Origin: Pantoea trifolii
GTDB taxonomy: Bacteria > Pseudomonadota > Gammaproteobacteria > Enterobacterales > Enterobacteriaceae
Direction: 5' to 3'
Assembly (NCBI RefSeq): GCF_024506435.1
Contig: NZ_JANIET010000001.1
Coordinates: 2,542,001 to 2,606,000, forward strand
Length of the DNA: 64,000 bases
Shown here piece by piece: positions 10,345 to 17,784 of this stretch. The first letter of the stretch is position 1, and each line of letters opens with the position of its first letter. Under the pieces are notes generated by a model that worked only from the letters and a program-made list of their open reading frames with translations, searched no databases and was not told the DNA's origin. Made by a program: the position numbers and the translations under genes.

Positions 10345-10440
10345 CCCTCACCCCGGCCCTCTCCCACACGTGGGAGAGGGAGTGGATGGTGCGCCGATCT
10401 GTCCCCTCTCCCGCTGGCGGGAGAGGGATAGGGTGAGGGA
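10345..10440. repeat. REP pair (BIME-like) after the chemoreceptor gene
   Basis: Two hairpins, CCCTCTCCCacacGTGGGAGAGGG and CCCTCTCCCgctggcGGGAGAGGG, are enclosed by outer inverted ends CCCTCACCC/GGGTGAGGGA. The same family recurs at 39419-39514. It lies between convergent genes (the chemoreceptor and dsrB). Confidence 0.8.
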
Positions 10441-10448
10441 AAAATCAA

Positions 10449-10643
10449 TCAAGCCCCTTCATACGGCTCAACAAACACGCCTTCGGCATGATCGCTTTCA
10501 TTAAAGAACCAAATCCCCAGCGGGTAATCTTCCAACGCCACCAGATACATGGTGCCCTCATTGAATGCTTCCACTGCCAGCACCGTACCCACACGACGCG
10601 GGCCGCCGTCGGTTTTAACCGTAACGCGATCGTTCACCTTCAT
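10449..10643 (-). CDS. dsrB: DsrB family protein
   Basis: DsrB is a 64-residue conserved protein of unknown function, encoded near rcsA in enterobacteria. The sequence [14 protein letters not shown] and the downstream GIWFFNE and EGVFVEP stretches match the family. It is probably a small beta-rich, SH3-like protein; that fold is inferred. It points towards the chemoreceptor gene. In E. coli dsrB is next to the small RNA gene dsrA; no DsrA-like sequence was found here. Confidence 0.9.
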   Translation of the reverse strand: MKVNDRVTVKTDGGPRRVGTVLAVEAFNEGTMYLVALEDYPLGIWFFNESDHAEGVFVEPYEGA

Positions 10644-10711
10644 TGATTACTCTCCACAAATTGTCCTGCGACACAGTTTAACGGAAGATAATCAACACTG
10701 CCTGATCGCGA

Positions 10712-10870
10712 TCAGCGTCGGGCGATAACCCACACCGCATGAACGATACCTGGAATGTAGCCGCACAGCGTCAGCAGGATATTAAGCCAGAACGCCCCGC
10801 CGAACCCGACCTGCAAGAATACGCCCAGCGGCGGTACCAAAATGGCGATGACAATACGTAAAAAGTCCAT
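10712..10870 (-). CDS. Pmp3/YqaE family small membrane protein
   Basis: This 52-residue product, too short for many gene finders, starts MDFLRIVIAILVPPLGVFLQ and continues GGAFWLNILLTLCGYIPGIVHAVWVI. The pattern of two hydrophobic spans with PPLGV and GYIPGI(V/I)HA is the signature of the Pmp3/YqaE proteolipid family, linked to membrane-potential and salt or cold stress in other organisms. A ribosome binding site (AGGGAG) precedes the ATG. Its neighbour dsrB is on the same strand 68 bases downstream. Confidence 0.92.
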   Translation of the reverse strand: MDFLRIVIAILVPPLGVFLQVGFGGAFWLNILLTLCGYIPGIVHAVWVIARR

Positions 10871-11030
10871 ATTCACTCCCTGATATCACTTAACAATCAA
10901 TCGCTAAGCATAGACGCTGTTACGCACTGTGCACTTAAAGGCAGGTAAAACTCTGTCAAGACGCACTTTTTCGCTTTCTTAACGTTTCATAGAGAGACTT
11001 TTGACGCGGGCTGCTCGTACACTTCTCCTC

Positions 11031-11105
11031 ACTGCACCAACCCCAAAGGCGCAGTCAACCTAAAAGTAACAAGGATTTTTGCCCGCGCAGCGCGGGCTTT
11101 TTTTT
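11031..11105 (+). ncRNA. Candidate small RNA ending in an unassigned strong terminator
   Basis: A perfect terminator (GCCCGCG-CAG-CGCGGGC followed by eight T residues, 11081-11105) lies on the plus strand, but no plus-strand gene ends before it: the neighbours at 10449 and 10712 run leftwards. Upstream is a possible -10 TACACT (11018-11023), which would give an RNA of about 75 nucleotides. That RNA would have a 5' stem ACTGC/GCAGT (11031-11035 with 11051-11055) and an unpaired A/U-rich stretch before the terminator, features typical of Hfq-bound small RNAs. I do not recognise it as a known RNA; the exact 5' end is a guess. Confidence 0.4.
11081..11105 (+). terminator. Strong rho-independent terminator without an assigned gene
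   Basis: Seven G+C-only base pairs with a 3-base loop, followed by eight T residues. It is 80 bases before yodD and faces the same way as yodD. Confidence 0.85.
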
Positions 11106-11184
11106 GCCTGCAATTTGCCCGCGACGCCCTCTTTTCAGCACCGTCTATACTGTTAACTCATCCAATCGCCTCTGGGAGGGCGCT

Positions 11185-11418
11185 ATGACGACGGCAAAAG
11201 AGTACAGCGAGAATGTGCAGCGCGAAGTCAATATTGATGTCGAAGCGCTGCTGGAGGCGATTCAGAAGAAATCGTCGGGCGAGATACAAGAGTTTATGGC
11301 AGCCGAAAATGCCCATCGCGTTAACGTGAACGGCGAGGCGTATGGCTCTTACACTGAGTTAGCGGAAGCTTTCGAACTCGACATTCGCGACTTCGCCATC
11401 AGTGAAGTGAACCGCTGA
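11185..11418 (+). CDS. yodD: YodD family stress-related small protein
   Basis: The 77-residue product matches the E. coli YodD pattern: MTTAKEYSENVQREVNIDV at the start and a conserved ending ELAEAFELDIRDFAISEVNR. YodD is a small acidic soluble protein of unknown function, reported as stress-inducible in E. coli. The ATG at 11185 has GGGAGG eight bases upstream and fits the family start; the longer open frame does not. As in E. coli it precedes yedP. Confidence 0.92.
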   Translation: MTTAKEYSENVQREVNIDVEALLEAIQKKSSGEIQEFMAAENAHRVNVNGEAYGSYTELAEAFELDIRDFAISEVNR

Positions 11419-11435
11419 AATCGATTTCAAAAAAA

Positions 11436-11457
11436 TACCCGGCGGGATGGCCGGGTA
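11436..11457. terminator. Stem-loop after yodD
   Basis: TACCCGGC pairs with GCCGGGTA around a 6-base loop. The T-run is on the minus-strand side (A-run at 11429-11435), so on the plus strand it is an imperfect terminator for yodD. The remaining bases up to yedP (11458-11776) show no gene. Confidence 0.5.
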
Positions 11458-11776
11458 AAATAAATCAGTCAATTCGTTACACCAGGGAATTCTTAACACC
11501 CAGTCAGATTACGCTTTAGTTCGATTAAGACAAGTCTCATCCCTGCATGTAAATCGAACAATTTTGTATAACCATTCATGCGAATCGCACTGCGTCCCGC
11601 GTCACGACTGGTTTCAGCTGTGCACAAAATGTGCATCGCGCGTCCCATCGCGTCTGCTGTTTAAGAATTATCCTGGATGTCGCTGGCCGGGTCGCCGGAA
11701 AAAGTGTGATCGTGATTCCGCTATTATACTGATTACTCTTCGCTTTACGGATGCCACTGGCGTAAGGAGTGTGATG

Positions 11777-12568
11777 ATGCTGAGTCTTACCTCTTCCCTG
11801 ATGATCGTTACCGATCTTGATGGCTCATTACTGGATCATCATGACTACAACTGGGATGCGGCCAGTGAATGGCTGGCGCGTCTGAAACAACATCAGATTC
11901 CGCTGGTGATTTGTTCCAGCAAAACGGCGGCAGAGATTATTCCACTGCAAAAGAAGCTGGGCGTTGCTGGCGCACCTTTTATTGCTGAAAACGGAGCACG
12001 CGTGGTGCTGGGCGGTGAACAGACTCCGCCAACCGAAACCAGCGCCAACTATCACGCGCTGTGCCAGACGCTGCACACATTGCAGGCGCGGTTCCGTTTT
12101 AATGGCTTTCATGAATTTAGCGATGCCGAAGTGGCACGCTTTACCGGTTTAACCCTCACCGAAGCCAGCCAAAGCCGCCTGCGCGAAGCGTCGGAAGTGG
12201 TGCTGTGGCGCGATGATGAATACCGTTTGCAGGAGTTCCGTGAGGCGCTTGCCGAGCACCATCTGGCGTTAACCCAGGGCGGACGATTCTGGCATGTGAT
12301 GCCCGCCGGTACCGGCAAAGGCATCGCGCTGGCGGAAATCCAGCAGCATCTTGCCGCGCAAGAAGGAGAATCGCGCATCGTCATCGGCCTGGGCGATGGC
12401 CCCAACGATGTGCCGATGCTGGAGCGCGTTGATTATGCCGTGGTGATCAAAGGCTTCAGCAAAACGCCGGTAGAACTGCAACGCACCGATACCGAGAACG
12501 TTTACCACACCGCGCACGTCGGTCCGCAGGGCTGGCGTGAAGGTCTGGACTATTTTCTTGCCGAGTAA
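11777..12568 (+). CDS. yedP: HAD-type mannosyl/glucosyl-3-phosphoglycerate phosphatase YedP
   Basis: YedP belongs to the MPGP group of HAD phosphatases, which remove phosphate from mannosyl- or glucosyl-3-phosphoglycerate. The 263-residue product has motif I (VTDLDGSLLD), the CSSK motif II region, and the motif IV region GLGDGPNDVPMLE. The chosen ATG has AAGGAG seven bases upstream; the ATG three bases earlier is too close, and the much longer open frame is not supported. gpgS follows after 25 bases, so here the phosphatase has a partner synthase; in E. coli K-12 it is an orphan. Glucosylglycerate formation is inferred from this pairing. Confidence 0.9.
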   Translation: MLSLTSSLMIVTDLDGSLLDHHDYNWDAASEWLARLKQHQIPLVICSSKTAAEIIPLQKKLGVAGAPFIAENGARVVLGGEQTPPTETSANYHALCQTLHTLQARFRFNGFHEFSDAEVARFTGLTLTEASQSRLREASEVVLWRDDEYRLQEFREALAEHHLALTQGGRFWHVMPAGTGKGIALAEIQQHLAAQEGESRIVIGLGDGPNDVPMLERVDYAVVIKGFSKTPVELQRTDTENVYHTAHVGPQGWREGLDYFLAE

Positions 12569-12593
12569 CGGCCTTTAACCAGAGGATGAGACG

Positions 12594-13814
12594 ATGAGTG
12601 ATTTTTACCAGAATGGTGTTATTACTAATTTCCATAATCTCACCCACCGCAGCGTCGAATCGCTGGAAAAGGAGATGGTGCGTTTCTCACGCAAACGCAA
12701 AATGGGGCTGATTTTGCCGTCGTTGTTTTCGGAACTGGAAGGCCCGGCACTGGATAATATTGTTAATGAACTGGCGAAAGTGCCCTATCTGGATGAGATT
12801 GTGATTGGCCTCGACCGCGCCGATCGCGACCAATTTCTCTTTGCGCGCGAGTTCTTCTCCCGCCTGCCGCAGCGCCATCGCATTTTGTGGAACGACGGCC
12901 CGCGCCTGAAAGCGCTGGACGCCGAACTGGATAAAGAGGGTTTGTCACCGAGCCAACCCGGTAAAGGCCGCAATGTGTGGTTCTGTACCGGCTACACATT
13001 GGCTTCGGATCGTACCCAATGCGTGGCGCTACACGACTGCGATATCGTCACCTACGAACGCGGCATGCTGGCACGTTTGCTCTATCCGCTGGCCAATCCG
13101 TCGTTTCAGTATGAGTTCTGCAAAGGCTTTTATGCGCGCGTAGCCGATGGCAAGCTGAATGGCCGCGTTGGTCGTTTGCTGGTGGGTCCGCTGCTGCGCT
13201 CCTTGCAGAAAGTCTACGGTCACTCGGAATACCTCGATTACCTCACCAGTTTTCGCTATCCGCTCTCTGGCGAGTTTGCCATGCGCACGCACGTGCTCAA
13301 CGGCATCAAGATTCCGGGCGATTGGGGATTAGAGATTGGCGTGCTGTCGGAGATTTACCGCAACTACACCACGCGCCAGACCTGTCAGGTAGAGATTGCC
13401 GATAATTACGACCACAAACATCAGCCGCTGGCCGAAGATGATGGCACCGGCGGATTGAAACGCATGAGTAATGACATCGTGCAGTCGCTGCTGCGTAAGC
13501 TGGCAACCATGGGCGTGCCGCTCACCAGCGATTCGTTCCGCGTGTTGAAAGCCACTTACTACCGCAATGCGCTGGATATGATGGAGATCTACAACCACGA
13601 AGCCACCATGAACGGCCTCAAGTTTGACCAGCATATTGAAGAAGCGGCGGTAGAGATGTTCACCCAAGCGATCCTCGATGCCGGACAAGCCTTTATTGAG
13701 CGTCCGAACGAGAAACCGTTTATTCCCAGCTGGAGCCGTGTGCAATCCGCTTTCCCGGATATTCTGCAGCGTATTTATCAGGCGGTGGAAGAGGATAACG
13801 ACGGCAAGGTGTGA
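12594..13814 (+). CDS. gpgS: Glucosyl-3-phosphoglycerate synthase-like glycosyltransferase
   Basis: The 406-residue soluble protein resembles GpgS (glycosyltransferase family 81), which joins glucose from NDP-glucose to 3-phosphoglycerate, the first step to the compatible solute glucosylglycerate. Features seen: an N-terminal nucleotide-binding region with MGLILPSLFSELEGPAL, the metal-binding DCD motif in ALHDCDIVTYERGML (about residues 148-150), and the GDWGLEIGVLSE block. A good GAGGATGAG site precedes the ATG. With yedP upstream the two steps are encoded together. The donor (glucose rather than mannose) is inferred from the family. In E. coli a cyclase gene occupies this position. Confidence 0.85.
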   Translation: MSDFYQNGVITNFHNLTHRSVESLEKEMVRFSRKRKMGLILPSLFSELEGPALDNIVNELAKVPYLDEIVIGLDRADRDQFLFAREFFSRLPQRHRILWNDGPRLKALDAELDKEGLSPSQPGKGRNVWFCTGYTLASDRTQCVALHDCDIVTYERGMLARLLYPLANPSFQYEFCKGFYARVADGKLNGRVGRLLVGPLLRSLQKVYGHSEYLDYLTSFRYPLSGEFAMRTHVLNGIKIPGDWGLEIGVLSEIYRNYTTRQTCQVEIADNYDHKHQPLAEDDGTGGLKRMSNDIVQSLLRKLATMGVPLTSDSFRVLKATYYRNALDMMEIYNHEATMNGLKFDQHIEEAAVEMFTQAILDAGQAFIERPNEKPFIPSWSRVQSAFPDILQRIYQAVEEDNDGKV

Positions 13815-13828
13815 TGCAGGGTTGAACC

Positions 13829-13862
13829 ACATTCGGGACGACTGGCATCGTCCCGAATGTGT
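13829..13862. terminator. Bidirectional terminator between gpgS and yodC
   Basis: CACATTCGGGACGA pairs with TCGTCCCGAATGTG around a short loop and runs into TTTT on the plus strand. It separates convergent genes. Confidence 0.85.
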
Positions 13863-13863
13863 T

Positions 13864-14043
13864 TTAACTGGCCAGCTGTTGCGCGCTCGATAAGTGACAG
13901 AGTTCGTCACTGTGGAACGCCTCACGTCGCACGCTGAAACCATCATACCAACGACACTCTACCATTCCGCTGGCATAGCCGGTGACCACCATGGTGGGTC
14001 CGCCCTGTTTGTGCTGAACTTCGTCACTGATTGCAAAGATCAT
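13864..14043 (-). CDS. yodC: YodC family small protein (DUF2158)
   Basis: This 59-residue product starts MIFAISDEVQHKQGGPTMVV and contains TGYASGMVECRWYDGFSVRR, matching the YodC/DUF2158 pattern closely. Function is unknown. A GGGAGGT ribosome binding site lies just upstream. The position between yedP/gpgS and yedI is the same as in E. coli. Confidence 0.93.
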   Translation of the reverse strand: MIFAISDEVQHKQGGPTMVVTGYASGMVECRWYDGFSVRREAFHSDELCHLSSAQQLAS

Positions 14044-14173
14044 ACCGCACCTCCCTCTTTCATCGTTAAATGACCGAATTTAGGTATAGCAGCTGTGACC
14101 GATTTTTTCCTATACGATAAATCTATTACTTCTACTAAATCAGAATAAGCAGTTAAAAACTCTGCAAATAAAA

Positions 14174-14202
14174 AAAGCCGACAAGATTTATTGTCGGCTT
14201 TG
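14174..14202 (-). terminator. Terminator of the minus-strand small gene
   Basis: GCCGACAA and TTGTCGGC form an 8-base-pair stem; reading on the minus strand it is followed by a run of seven T. It lies 24 bases after the stop of the 44-residue gene. Confidence 0.85.
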
Positions 14203-14225
14203 ATAGCACTTCCCGAACAGGAAAA

Positions 14226-14360
14226 TTAGATTTTGCAGCCTTCGCAGTCCGCTTCGTCGCTGATATCAGCCGGGACTTCGTTGGCTTTCTCTGCCGCTTT
14301 GGCTTCAGCCTGTTCCAGCTGTGCATCGATATCAAATTCAAACATATCGTCGTTCATCAT
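14226..14360 (-). CDS. Small acidic protein with C-terminal CEGC motif
   Basis: A 44-residue frame MMNDDMFEFDIDAQLEQAEA continues with an Ala/Glu-rich helix and ends EADCEGCKI. It has AGGAG just upstream and a clean terminator downstream, so it is probably a real gene even though very short. The start could also be the second ATG (14357). The C-x-x-C pair could bind metal or be redox-active; this is speculation. I do not recognise a named family. It lies between yodC and yedI on the same strand. Confidence 0.7.
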   Translation of the reverse strand: MMNDDMFEFDIDAQLEQAEAKAAEKANEVPADISDEADCEGCKI

Positions 14361-14404
14361 CGTTCTCCTGACCGTGATTAGAAATTTACAGCGCTTTATA
14401 ACTG

Positions 14405-15307
14405 CTAGCCGCGCAGCTTAGCAATCAGATTTACGCCCAACAGCACGATCGACCCAATGATAAAGCCGATCACCAGATTGGCGCCGTTGGTCAGCAGTGC
14501 CGAGACCACACCGTTGAATCCGGCGCTGTATTCGCTGATGGCGTGATGTAACGGCGTAATGCCGTGCACCACAATGCCGCCACCGACCAAGAACATCGCG
14601 AGGGTACCGACCAGCGTTAAGGCTTTCATTAACCATGGCGCAAAGGCAAGCAATACGCCGCCAATCGCCTGCGCGACGGTGGAGGATTTCTCTTTGAGCC
14701 AGAATCCCAAATCATCGATTTTGACAATCATCGCCACGATGCCGTACACGCCGATGGTCACCAGAATAGCGACGCCCGCCAGAATCAACACCTGATTCAG
14801 CAGCGGCGCCTCTGAAACGATGCCCAGCGTGATGGCGACAATTTCTGCCGAGAGGATAAAGTCGGTGCGCACCGCGCCTTTAACTTTGTCCTTTTCAAAC
14901 GCACGCGGATCCTGCTGCGCCAGTTTGTCGAGACGCTGTTGACGCGCTTCTGGACTCTGCTCAGCCTTATCATGATTCAGGCTGTGCAGCACTTTCTCCA
15001 CGCCCTCGTAGCAGAGATACGCGCCGCCAATCATCAGCAGCGGCGTAATCAACCAGGGCGCAAACGCCGAGATCAATAATGCCAGCGGCACCAGAATGAA
15101 TTTATTGAGAAAGGAGCCTTTTGCCACGCTCCATACAACCGGCAATTCACGGTTGGCTTTGACACCGCTAACCTGCTGCGCATTCAGCGACAAATCGTCA
15201 CCCAATACGCCTGCGGTCTTCTTTGCCGCAACTTTGCCCATGACCGAGATATCGTCGAGCAGTGTTGCAATATCATCCAGAAGTGTAAGTAAACTGGTTC
15301 CTGCCAA
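14405..15307 (-). CDS. yedI: YedI family inner-membrane protein (DUF808)
   Basis: The 300-residue product begins [21 protein letters not shown], like E. coli YedI, with an [20 protein letters not shown] segment and several hydrophobic spans (for example [18 protein letters not shown]). Function is unknown. The start is a TTG at 15307: AGGAA lies 8 bases before it, homologs start here, and a longer frame would overlap the upstream gene. It is 14 bases after the 90-residue gene and probably co-transcribed with it. Confidence 0.9.
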   Translation of the reverse strand: MAGTSLLTLLDDIATLLDDISVMGKVAAKKTAGVLGDDLSLNAQQVSGVKANRELPVVWSVAKGSFLNKFILVPLALLISAFAPWLITPLLMIGGAYLCYEGVEKVLHSLNHDKAEQSPEARQQRLDKLAQQDPRAFEKDKVKGAVRTDFILSAEIVAITLGIVSEAPLLNQVLILAGVAILVTIGVYGIVAMIVKIDDLGFWLKEKSSTVAQAIGGVLLAFAPWLMKALTLVGTLAMFLVGGGIVVHGITPLHHAISEYSAGFNGVVSALLTNGANLVIGFIIGSIVLLGVNLIAKLRG

Positions 15308-15321
15308 AGTGGTATTCCTTA

Positions 15322-15594
15322 TTATTCCGGTTCGTGATCCTGACAACAGGGGCAACGCTCAATCGCCGTCACTGACATATCGGCGATGCCCGCACAGTCC
15401 CATTCAACGCGTAATGGTCCCGTCAGATCCCCGGCGTGCAAATACTTGCTCACCGGACTTTCCGTCATGCCGCTGATCTCTTCGGTAGCAACCAGTCGAT
15501 CGCCAAGATAAATGCGCGCCGTGGCTTGGGTTGTCACCATCCGCTCATCGCGGAGTTGATACAGGCGCTTAACGGTAAGTTTGATGCTGCTCAT
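15322..15594 (-). CDS. Unknown 90-residue protein with C-terminal CPCC motif
   Basis: The frame codes for a soluble 90-residue protein beginning [20 protein letters not shown], with beta-strand-like alternation and a C-terminal [13 protein letters not shown] cannot assign a family. The cysteine pair plus a further Cys at about residue 67 might bind metal. It is closely followed by yedI on the same strand, which supports a two-gene unit. Confidence 0.7.
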   Translation of the reverse strand: MSSIKLTVKRLYQLRDERMVTTQATARIYLGDRLVATEEISGMTESPVSKYLHAGDLTGPLRVEWDCAGIADMSVTAIERCPCCQDHEPE

Positions 15595-15663
15595 GGCTCA
15601 TTCCGCGTCCCAGAGAAAAGGGAGATCTAAACTGTTATGGCGGCTAAAAGCAACAATCTCGCA

Positions 15664-16140
15664 CTATTCAACGCGATAGTAATGCAAGCCCTGATGGTCG
15701 ATTTCGCTACTGTCGGTTGCCGCCAGCAGCCACTCTTCTAAACGTTCTATCAGCGCGCTGTCCTCCAGCTGCAGTTTGCCGCGTAGCGCGCACTCCCAAA
15801 CAATCAATACTTTCCAACCTCCTTCGCGCAGTTGTGCGACGTAACGCCGGTCGCGCTCAACGTTACTGTTTATTTTGCCGCTCCAAAATTCGGTACGCGT
15901 GGCGGGCATCTTGAATAAGTAGCAGTGATGACGATGCCAGAAGCAACCGTGAACAAAGATTATCGCTTTCTCGGCGGGCAGGACAAAATCCGGGCGGCCC
16001 GGTAGCGCTTTATCCTGCACGCGATAGCTAAAACCACGATCTTTGAGAATCAACGCGATACGCTGTTCAATCGCGGTATCCTGATTGCGAATGGCGCGCA
16101 TGTTTTTGCTCCGAATGGCTTGCGAGTGAACGTCTGCCAT
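15664..16140 (-). CDS. vsr: Very short patch repair endonuclease Vsr
   Basis: Vsr nicks DNA at T:G mismatches that arise by deamination of Dcm-methylated cytosine. The 158-residue product has all expected elements: E25, D51 in LPGRPDFVLP, H64 and H69 in FVHGCFWHRHHC, and the cysteines of the zinc site (C66, C73). It is divergent from dcm with 128 bases between them, whereas in E. coli K-12 vsr follows and overlaps dcm on the same strand. Confidence 0.96.
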   Translation of the reverse strand: MADVHSQAIRSKNMRAIRNQDTAIEQRIALILKDRGFSYRVQDKALPGRPDFVLPAEKAIIFVHGCFWHRHHCYLFKMPATRTEFWSGKINSNVERDRRYVAQLREGGWKVLIVWECALRGKLQLEDSALIERLEEWLLAATDSSEIDHQGLHYYRVE

Positions 16141-16268
16141 AGCGTCTCCTTATTTTAGCGCTTCTTCAACTTTAGCGGCTTAGGGCAAAAGTGAAAGCAC
16201 ACCGCACGCCAATTTCCTCGTTGCGTGATGAGTGTTAGCATAGCCGCTTCACTGTTAAGGAAAAACGC

Positions 16269-17660
16269 ATGCTCGCTATCGACCCCGTCTCGCCCTCCCC
16301 GTTAACTGCCAATCAGGATGACGCGACGTCGCTGTTACTGCAGGTGCTCGATATCTATGCCGCACGCGATGTGGTTATTACCTTAACCGACGCCGGTGGC
16401 CGCGACTGGAGCGTGCCGCGTTTGAATCGCATTCGCGCCGGTAAAAGTGCCGTGCCGGCGCTCTCCAGCCGCGAAGTCGCCAGCCTGCAGGCCTTGCTGC
16501 CGCAGCGTCCGGCACATTACGACGACGCCAAATTCCAGTTTGTTGATCTGTTTGCCGGTATCGGCGGCATTCGCCGTGGCTTTGAGCAAATTGGCGGCCA
16601 GTGCGTGTTCACCAGTGAATGGAATAAAGACGCGGTGCGCACTTACAAAGCCAACCTGTATAGCGATCCGCAGCTGCACCACTTCAACAGTGATATTCGT
16701 CTGGTGACGCAGCCGGCAGGCATCAGCGATGAGCAGGCAATTTATCAGTATATCGATCGCACCATTCCCGATCATCAGGTGCTGCTGGCCGGTTTTCCTT
16801 GCCAGCCCTTCTCGCTGGCGGGCGTGAGCAAGAAGAATGCGCTGGGTCGCGCGCACGGTTTTGAGTGTGAAGCGCAAGGCACGCTGTTCTTCGATGTGGC
16901 GCGCATTCTCGCCGCGAAAAAGCCGCCGTTTTTCGTGCTGGAGAACGTGAAAAACCTCAAAAGTCACGATAAAGGCCGCACCTTCGCCATCATTATGGCC
17001 ACGCTGGATGAACTCGGTTATGACGTGGCGGATGCCAACGACAGCTGTTTGCCGGATGCTAAGGTTATCGATGCGCGCCATTTTCTGCCGCAGCATCGCG
17101 AGCGTATTGTGCTGGTGGGCATTCGTCGCGACACCGGGCTCAGTAATGGCTTTTCGTTGCGTGCCCTGCCCGCGCTCTATCCGCAAAAGGTGCCGTCGCT
17201 TTACAGCCTGCTGGAAACCCAGCCGGAAGCGAAATACACGCTGTCACCGACGCTGTGGAATTATCTCTATCAATACGCGAAAAAGCACAAAGCCAAAGGT
17301 AACGGCTTCGGCTTTGGCCTTAACGATCCGCGTAATCTAAACATCTGTGTGCGCACCTTATCGGCGCGCTATTACAAAGATGGTTCGGAAATCCTCATCG
17401 ATCGCGGCTGGGATCACGCGCAAGGCGAAAGCGATTTCCAGCAGGCAGAGAACATGGCGCGTCGCCCGCGTCGTTTAACCCCGCGTGAATGCGCTCGCCT
17501 GATGGGTTTTGAAGCGCCGGGAGAAGCTAAACTGCGTATTCCGGTGTCCGATACGCAAGCCTACAAGCAGTTCGGCAACTCGGTGGTGGTGCCGGTATTT
17601 GCTGCGGTGGCACAACTGTTATTACCGCTGATTGAACAGCACGCCGCGCAAAAGGCGTAG
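16269..17660 (+). CDS. dcm: DNA cytosine-5 methyltransferase Dcm
   Basis: Dcm methylates the inner cytosine of CCWGG sites. The 463-residue product (E. coli 472) has an N-terminal extension of about 85 residues, motif [21 protein letters not shown], the catalytic PCQPFSLAG (Cys178), the ENVKNL motif VI region, and the C-terminal [17 protein letters not shown] and [10 protein letters not shown] motifs. No matching restriction endonuclease gene is adjacent, as expected for an orphan Dcm with Vsr. Confidence 0.96.
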   Translation: MLAIDPVSPSPLTANQDDATSLLLQVLDIYAARDVVITLTDAGGRDWSVPRLNRIRAGKSAVPALSSREVASLQALLPQRPAHYDDAKFQFVDLFAGIGGIRRGFEQIGGQCVFTSEWNKDAVRTYKANLYSDPQLHHFNSDIRLVTQPAGISDEQAIYQYIDRTIPDHQVLLAGFPCQPFSLAGVSKKNALGRAHGFECEAQGTLFFDVARILAAKKPPFFVLENVKNLKSHDKGRTFAIIMATLDELGYDVADANDSCLPDAKVIDARHFLPQHRERIVLVGIRRDTGLSNGFSLRALPALYPQKVPSLYSLLETQPEAKYTLSPTLWNYLYQYAKKHKAKGNGFGFGLNDPRNLNICVRTLSARYYKDGSEILIDRGWDHAQGESDFQQAENMARRPRRLTPRECARLMGFEAPGEAKLRIPVSDTQAYKQFGNSVVVPVFAAVAQLLLPLIEQHAAQKA

Positions 17661-17784
17661 CTATTCAGGACCACAATTTTATTTAGGGCCGCGCTTTATG
17701 CTGTTTTCCGCCTAATCGCGCCCGCTGTCACCAAACTGTCACGCGTGCTGCCAATACTCCTGTTTTATTTTTTGGAGGCGTGTG

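Noticed and set aside
10871-11105. DsrA small RNA
   Set aside because: The sequence has no resemblance to the E. coli DsrA stem-loops that I can recall; only the neighbourhood is similar.
11564-11776. The longer yedP open frame starting at 11564
   Set aside because: The leader has no homology to YedP, is Cys/Arg/His-rich, and a good AAGGAG site precedes the internal ATG at 11777.
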